Of a stretch of DNA of 64,000 nt, positions 61,035 through 64,000 are shown in pieces. Each line of letters begins with the position of its first letter. Within the stretch, counting starts at the first letter, position 1. Made by a program: the position numbers and the translations under genes. Under the pieces are notes generated by a model that ran no database searches, had not been told where the DNA came from, and saw nothing but the letters and a program-made list of their open reading frames with translations. Source of the stretch: Streptomyces sp. NBC_01707 (GTDB taxonomy: Bacteria; Actinomycetota; Actinomycetes; Streptomycetales; Streptomycetaceae); assembly GCF_041438805.1 (NCBI RefSeq), contig NZ_CP109190.1, positions 8,866,001 to 8,930,000 on the forward strand. The letters run 5' to 3'.

Positions 61035-61825
61035 TCAGCGGACCAGGACAGCTTCCCCGGGCTTGGGTACCACCGCTGTCCAGCCCAGTTCACGGTTGAT
61101 CCGGTCCCGCAGGGCTTCTGACGACGACTCCTCGCCGTGGACCAGATAGGTCGTACGTGGTGCGGGGGAGCCGCGCAGCGAGTCCATGATCCGGTCGGTA
61201 TCGGCGTGTGCCGAAAAGTGCGGTAGGTCGGCCACCTCTGCGCGTACGGGGACGTATTCGCCGAACATTTTGAGTGTGTGGGCGCCGTCGACCAGGTCGC
61301 GGGCCCTGATGCCGGCGGCTGCGAAACCGACGATGACGACGGCGTTGCGTGGATTGGGCAGGAGCCGGTGGAGGTGGTGCAGGACCCGGCCGCCGGTGGC
61401 GATGCCGGCCGAAGAGACAATGACGGCGGGACCGGGCGTGCTGTTGAGGTCGATGGACTCCTGGACGGTTCGCGCGGGCAGAAACGGGTCAGGGCTGATC
61501 GCTGTCTCGCCGTGGTCGAGAATCTCGGGCCTGATCTCGGGGGAGCGGGCACGCAGTGCTTCGCGGTAGACGTCGAGCGCGACCAGAGCCATGGGGCTGG
61601 CCACATAGACGGGAACAGACCGGGGCAGGACCCCGTCCTGGCGCAGGGCGGCGAGCTCGTGGAGGACAACCTCGGTGCGGTCGATCGCGAAGGCCGGGAT
61701 GACGACGGTTCGGCCGCGCGCGAGCGCACGCGTGAGTACGGCTGCGAACGCGGCGTGGGCTCTTCCGGGATCATGGTGACGATCGCCGTACGACTCCATC
61801 AGTAGTACGTCGGCGCCTTCCGCTC
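61035..61825 (-). pseudogene. Beta-CASP metallo-beta-lactamase RNase/exonuclease, N-terminus lost
   Basis: About 263 residues of the beta-CASP and C-terminal parts of an MBL-fold nucleic-acid processing protein: GADVLLMESYGDRHHDPGRA, TVVIPAFAIDRTEVVLHEL, SSAGIATGGRVLHHL, then the zinc-site HFSAHADTDRIMDSL and YLVHGEESSSEALRDRI. The N-terminal MBL half carrying the HxHxDH motif is absent. Upstream the frame stays open, but its content is the complement of the GH65 fragment and not protein sequence of this family. It is therefore a non-functional remnant unless another start rescues a partner function. Confidence 0.85.
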
Positions 61826-61834
61826 CGCCGATCT

Positions 61835-62288
61835 GCAGGAACTTTTCGACCGCCTCGGGTACCGGTTCGACGACGAAGTGTGGCGCACGACCGTCAATTA
61901 CTACCTGACTCGTACCGGTCACGGATCGACCCTCAGCAGCCTGGTGCATGGTTGGGTCCTCGCCCGCCGGAAGGGGCCGGACGCCTGGCGGTACTGGGAG
62001 GAAGCCCTGCTCAGCGACGTGGCAGACATTCAGGGCGGCACCACCGGCGAAGGTATCCACCTGGGTGCCATGGCCGGCACCCTCGATCTCGTCGAACGGG
62101 TCGTCGCAGGACTCGAGGCAGGCCCGGACGGACTCCGCATCGACCCCGTCCCGCTCCGGGAGGTGCCGCGCTGCTCGTTCACGTTCTGTTACCGCGGGCA
62201 CCGGGATATTCGCGTCCAGTTTCTGCCTGGCCGGTTGGGGATTCGCGTGCCTCACTCGCGACTCAATCCCCTCTGCCCGTGTGTCTAG
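61835..62288 (+). pseudogene. GH65 glycoside phosphorylase, C-terminal fragment
   Basis: The plus strand reads YRFDDEVWRTTVNYYLTRTG, HGSTLSSLVHGWVLARRKGP, DVADIQGGTTGEGIHLGAMA and GTLDLVERV, ending at TAG 62286-62288. This matches the last 150 residues of GH65 enzymes (maltose/trehalose/kojibiose phosphorylases; compare SHGSTLS and ADVQGGTTAEGIHLGAMAG). The first roughly 600 residues, including the catalytic acid, are missing. The fragment starts right at the breakpoint with the beta-CASP remnant. Confidence 0.85.
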
Positions 62289-62447
62289 CCGGCGAGCGGC
62301 TGGTGACCGTGGCCGCGGGGGAACAACGTTGGTTTCGTCTGCCCGTGCGCTCTCTTCGTCGTGACAACGATGGTCGGTACAGCGCGCGCTCGACGGCCGC
62401 GAGCCCGAGAATGGAGTAGCTCTCAGCTGGTTCCGGAGGTGCATGGT

Positions 62448-63959
62448 GTGAATGCCGTACACGGACAGCAGCAGACCTCGATCGTGGAGCCTGAACGCTC
62501 AGCCAGGCCCGATCGCCTCTTCGACAAGGAAGACGAATGGGCAGCCTTGATGGCCTTCTCGAGCGATCCGCATCCGGGAAAGGGCCTCGGCGTCGTCATG
62601 GGTCGGCCCAGGCAGGGCAAAACGCTCCTGCTGGAATCGGTGGCACGCGCCACGGGCGGGTTCTATTTCTGTGGGCAGGAAGCCACCCAAGCCGAGTCCT
62701 TGCGCAGGTTGGGCGAGGAGTACGCGCGATACCGGCAGGTCGCACAGCCCAGCCACTGGCGTGATTGGAAGGAAGGCATCGATGCCTTGCTGGCGCTGGG
62801 CGACACCCGGCCGCTGCCCGTCATCATCGACTCGTTCCCCGATCTTGTCGCGGCGAGCCCGGCATTGCCCTCTGTCATCCACGGAGCCCTCCGGCACCTC
62901 GACAGACCGCCACTGGAAAGTCGTGCGCGATTGCTGCTCGGTGGTGAGACCGCACCGGTCATGATCCGGCTGTTCGCGCACTCCTCGCCGCTGCACGCAC
63001 TCGCCGCTCTGAAGCTCCACATCCAGCCCCTGGACTTCCGCAAGACGGCGCAACTGTGGGGCATCGACGACCCGAGGCTCGCCTTTCTCGTCTACACGGT
63101 CGTCGGCGGGACGCCCGCCTATCGGCACGACTACGTCGACGACGATGTTCCTGTCGATCGTGACGACTTCGATGCCTGGGTCTGCCGCACCGTCCTGAAT
63201 CCGCGCATGCCGCTTTTCCACGAGGCTCGCCATCTCCTCGACGAGGAGACCGGGCCCTGGAGCCACGGGGTTTGTCACTCCGTACTTGCCGCCCTGGCCA
63301 GAGGCTGCACGACCCACGGCGAAATCGCCACCTTCCTGGGACAGCAGCTCACAGATGCCTCCCGGACCCTCGCCCTCCTCCGCGACCACGGTCTGCTCCA
63401 ATCGCAGACGGACGGGCTGCAGTCGGGGGTCAAGCGCCATCGCATCGCGGACCCGCTCCTCGCGTTCGAGCACGCCTTGGCGCGCCCACGCAGGGCGGCT
63501 CTTGAGCAAAGCGACGCCGAGACGGTGTGGGCAGGCGCGCGAGCCGATTTCAACTCTCTTGTCGCCGGACCGCAGTTTGCTCAAGTCTGCCGGGAGTGGG
63601 CGGTCCGCTTCGCCGACTCGGCGGTCTTCGGTGCCGACCATGTCACGGCGTCGTACGGCTCCCTCGGCGACCCGTCGGCGACGGCCGGGCTGGATGCCGA
63701 GGTCGTGGTCCGCCGACAGGACGGCCCGATGGCCGGTTCCCTTCTGTCGGTGGGGCTCGCACGATGGCATACCGGCATGGGCATCCACCATCTGCAACGT
63801 CTGCGGTGCATCCTGGATGGACTCAATTCCCTTGAGGATGTAAGCCACGTCCGACTGGCCCTATACGGTGCTTCGGGGTTCAGCCCCGAGCTCCATGCGG
63901 CGCATGCTCGTGGCGAAGTCATGCTCGTCGACCTTGACCGTCTGTACCGGGACGCGTAG
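62448..63959 (+). CDS. P-loop ATPase, archaeal-type/DUF234-like (STAND-related)
   Basis: 503 residues. Residues 20-60 lead to the Walker A region VVMGRPRQGKTLLLESVARA; the Walker B equivalent is LPVIIDSFPDLVAASPALPS (residues about 122-141). Then LHALAALKLHIQPLDFRKTA and YTVVGGTPAYRHDYVDDDVP match the archaeal ATPase family, and a winged helix follows (LARGCTTHGEIATFLGQQLT, ALLRDHGLLQS). The C-terminal DUF234-like nuclease-fold region (TAGLDAEVVVRRQDGPMAGS) retains a possible D-E catalytic pattern. The GTG start 62448 has CGGAGG 8-9 nt upstream. Role unknown; homologues are sometimes linked to defence or mobile DNA. It ends 40 bp before the window edge. Confidence 0.82.
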   Translation: MNAVHGQQQTSIVEPERSARPDRLFDKEDEWAALMAFSSDPHPGKGLGVVMGRPRQGKTLLLESVARATGGFYFCGQEATQAESLRRLGEEYARYRQVAQPSHWRDWKEGIDALLALGDTRPLPVIIDSFPDLVAASPALPSVIHGALRHLDRPPLESRARLLLGGETAPVMIRLFAHSSPLHALAALKLHIQPLDFRKTAQLWGIDDPRLAFLVYTVVGGTPAYRHDYVDDDVPVDRDDFDAWVCRTVLNPRMPLFHEARHLLDEETGPWSHGVCHSVLAALARGCTTHGEIATFLGQQLTDASRTLALLRDHGLLQSQTDGLQSGVKRHRIADPLLAFEHALARPRRAALEQSDAETVWAGARADFNSLVAGPQFAQVCREWAVRFADSAVFGADHVTASYGSLGDPSATAGLDAEVVVRRQDGPMAGSLLSVGLARWHTGMGIHHLQRLRCILDGLNSLEDVSHVRLALYGASGFSPELHAAHARGEVMLVDLDRLYRDA

Positions 63960-64000
63960 CAGACGCCGTTGTGAGATGTGCGTGCCCTTCGGTGGTCACC

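Noticed and set aside
61035..62462. 475-codon minus-strand frame as a complete MBL protein
   Set aside because: Only the part up to about 61825 has beta-CASP homology. The N-terminal part is the complement of a clear GH65 fragment and lacks the HxHxDH metal site.
1..64000. tRNA/rRNA genes, CRISPR arrays, complete insertion sequences, biosynthetic gene cluster
   Set aside because: No tRNA-like T-loop sequence in gaps, no spaced identical repeats of CRISPR type, no transposase domain, and no PKS, NRPS or similar core enzymes were seen.

Overview
The window is high-GC actinobacterial DNA. Strong third-position G/C, GTG and even TTG starts, and families such as DUF6479, DUF6325/SHOCT, OsdK/OsdR-like regulators and an orphan ctaD point to Streptomyces, probably an accessory chromosomal arm. 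No rRNA, tRNA, CRISPR array, complete insertion sequence or secondary-metabolite cluster was seen.

Layout. 1-3.2 kb: NmrA-like oxidoreductase (cut by the window edge), MFS exporter, secreted lytic transglycosylase. 3.8-11.4 kb: a dormancy/redox-stress island with a NarL-type response regulator, zinc alcohol dehydrogenase, three tandem-domain universal stress proteins (USPs), a cyclic-nucleotide-fold protein, an internally deleted sensor kinase and an HTH-PNPOx protein. 11.5-15.2 kb: large secreted subtilisin. 15.4-22.3 kb: acyl-CoA catabolism region in decay. Intact CaiB-type CoA transferase, hydrolase, etfBA, TetR and DUF35 protein lie among fragments of crotonase, PrpD, hydroxyacyl-CoA dehydrogenase and acyl-CoA ligase. 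22.7-26.4 kb: respiratory operon (ctaD, small membrane protein, type II NADH dehydrogenase). 26.4-35 kb: ECF sigma factor, aldo/keto reductase, frameshifted second rho, and the meaB-mutB-mutA methylmalonyl-CoA mutase operon. 35.4-41.5 kb: small conserved proteins. 41.6-45.3 kb: PaoABC-like molybdenum aldehyde oxidoreductase. 45.4-54.7 kb: anti-sigma-type ATPase, aldehyde dehydrogenase, glutaminase-STAS, endonuclease I, RlmG-like methyltransferase, acyl-CoA dehydrogenase. 54.7-64 kb: second stress island with an intact GAF-GAF kinase, a second response regulator, a USP, an Acg-like nitroreductase, a CBS-BON protein, two remnants made by one deletion, and a DUF234-type ATPase.

How it works together. 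The two stress islands look like one dispersed DevR/OsdR-type regulon. Near-palindromes close to GGGCCGnnCGGyCC lie upstream of the alcohol dehydrogenase, the divergent USP/cNMP-fold pair, the USP pair, the kinase remnant/HTH-PNPOx pair, the second response regulator and the nitroreductase-USP operon. Several occur as pairs exactly 21 bp apart. The left island lost its kinase by internal deletion, so the kinase at 55.2 kb is the only intact one in the window for two closely similar regulators.

Gene decay is the other theme. At least seven genes are truncated or frameshifted. Two junctions (about 22.17 and 61.83 kb) are each explained by one deletion that removed the facing halves of two neighbouring genes. 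The TetR regulator at 20.65 kb sits among three copies of a palindromic operator and probably controls etfBA, itself and the downstream DUF35 gene. All assignments are from reading the sequence; no database search was possible.
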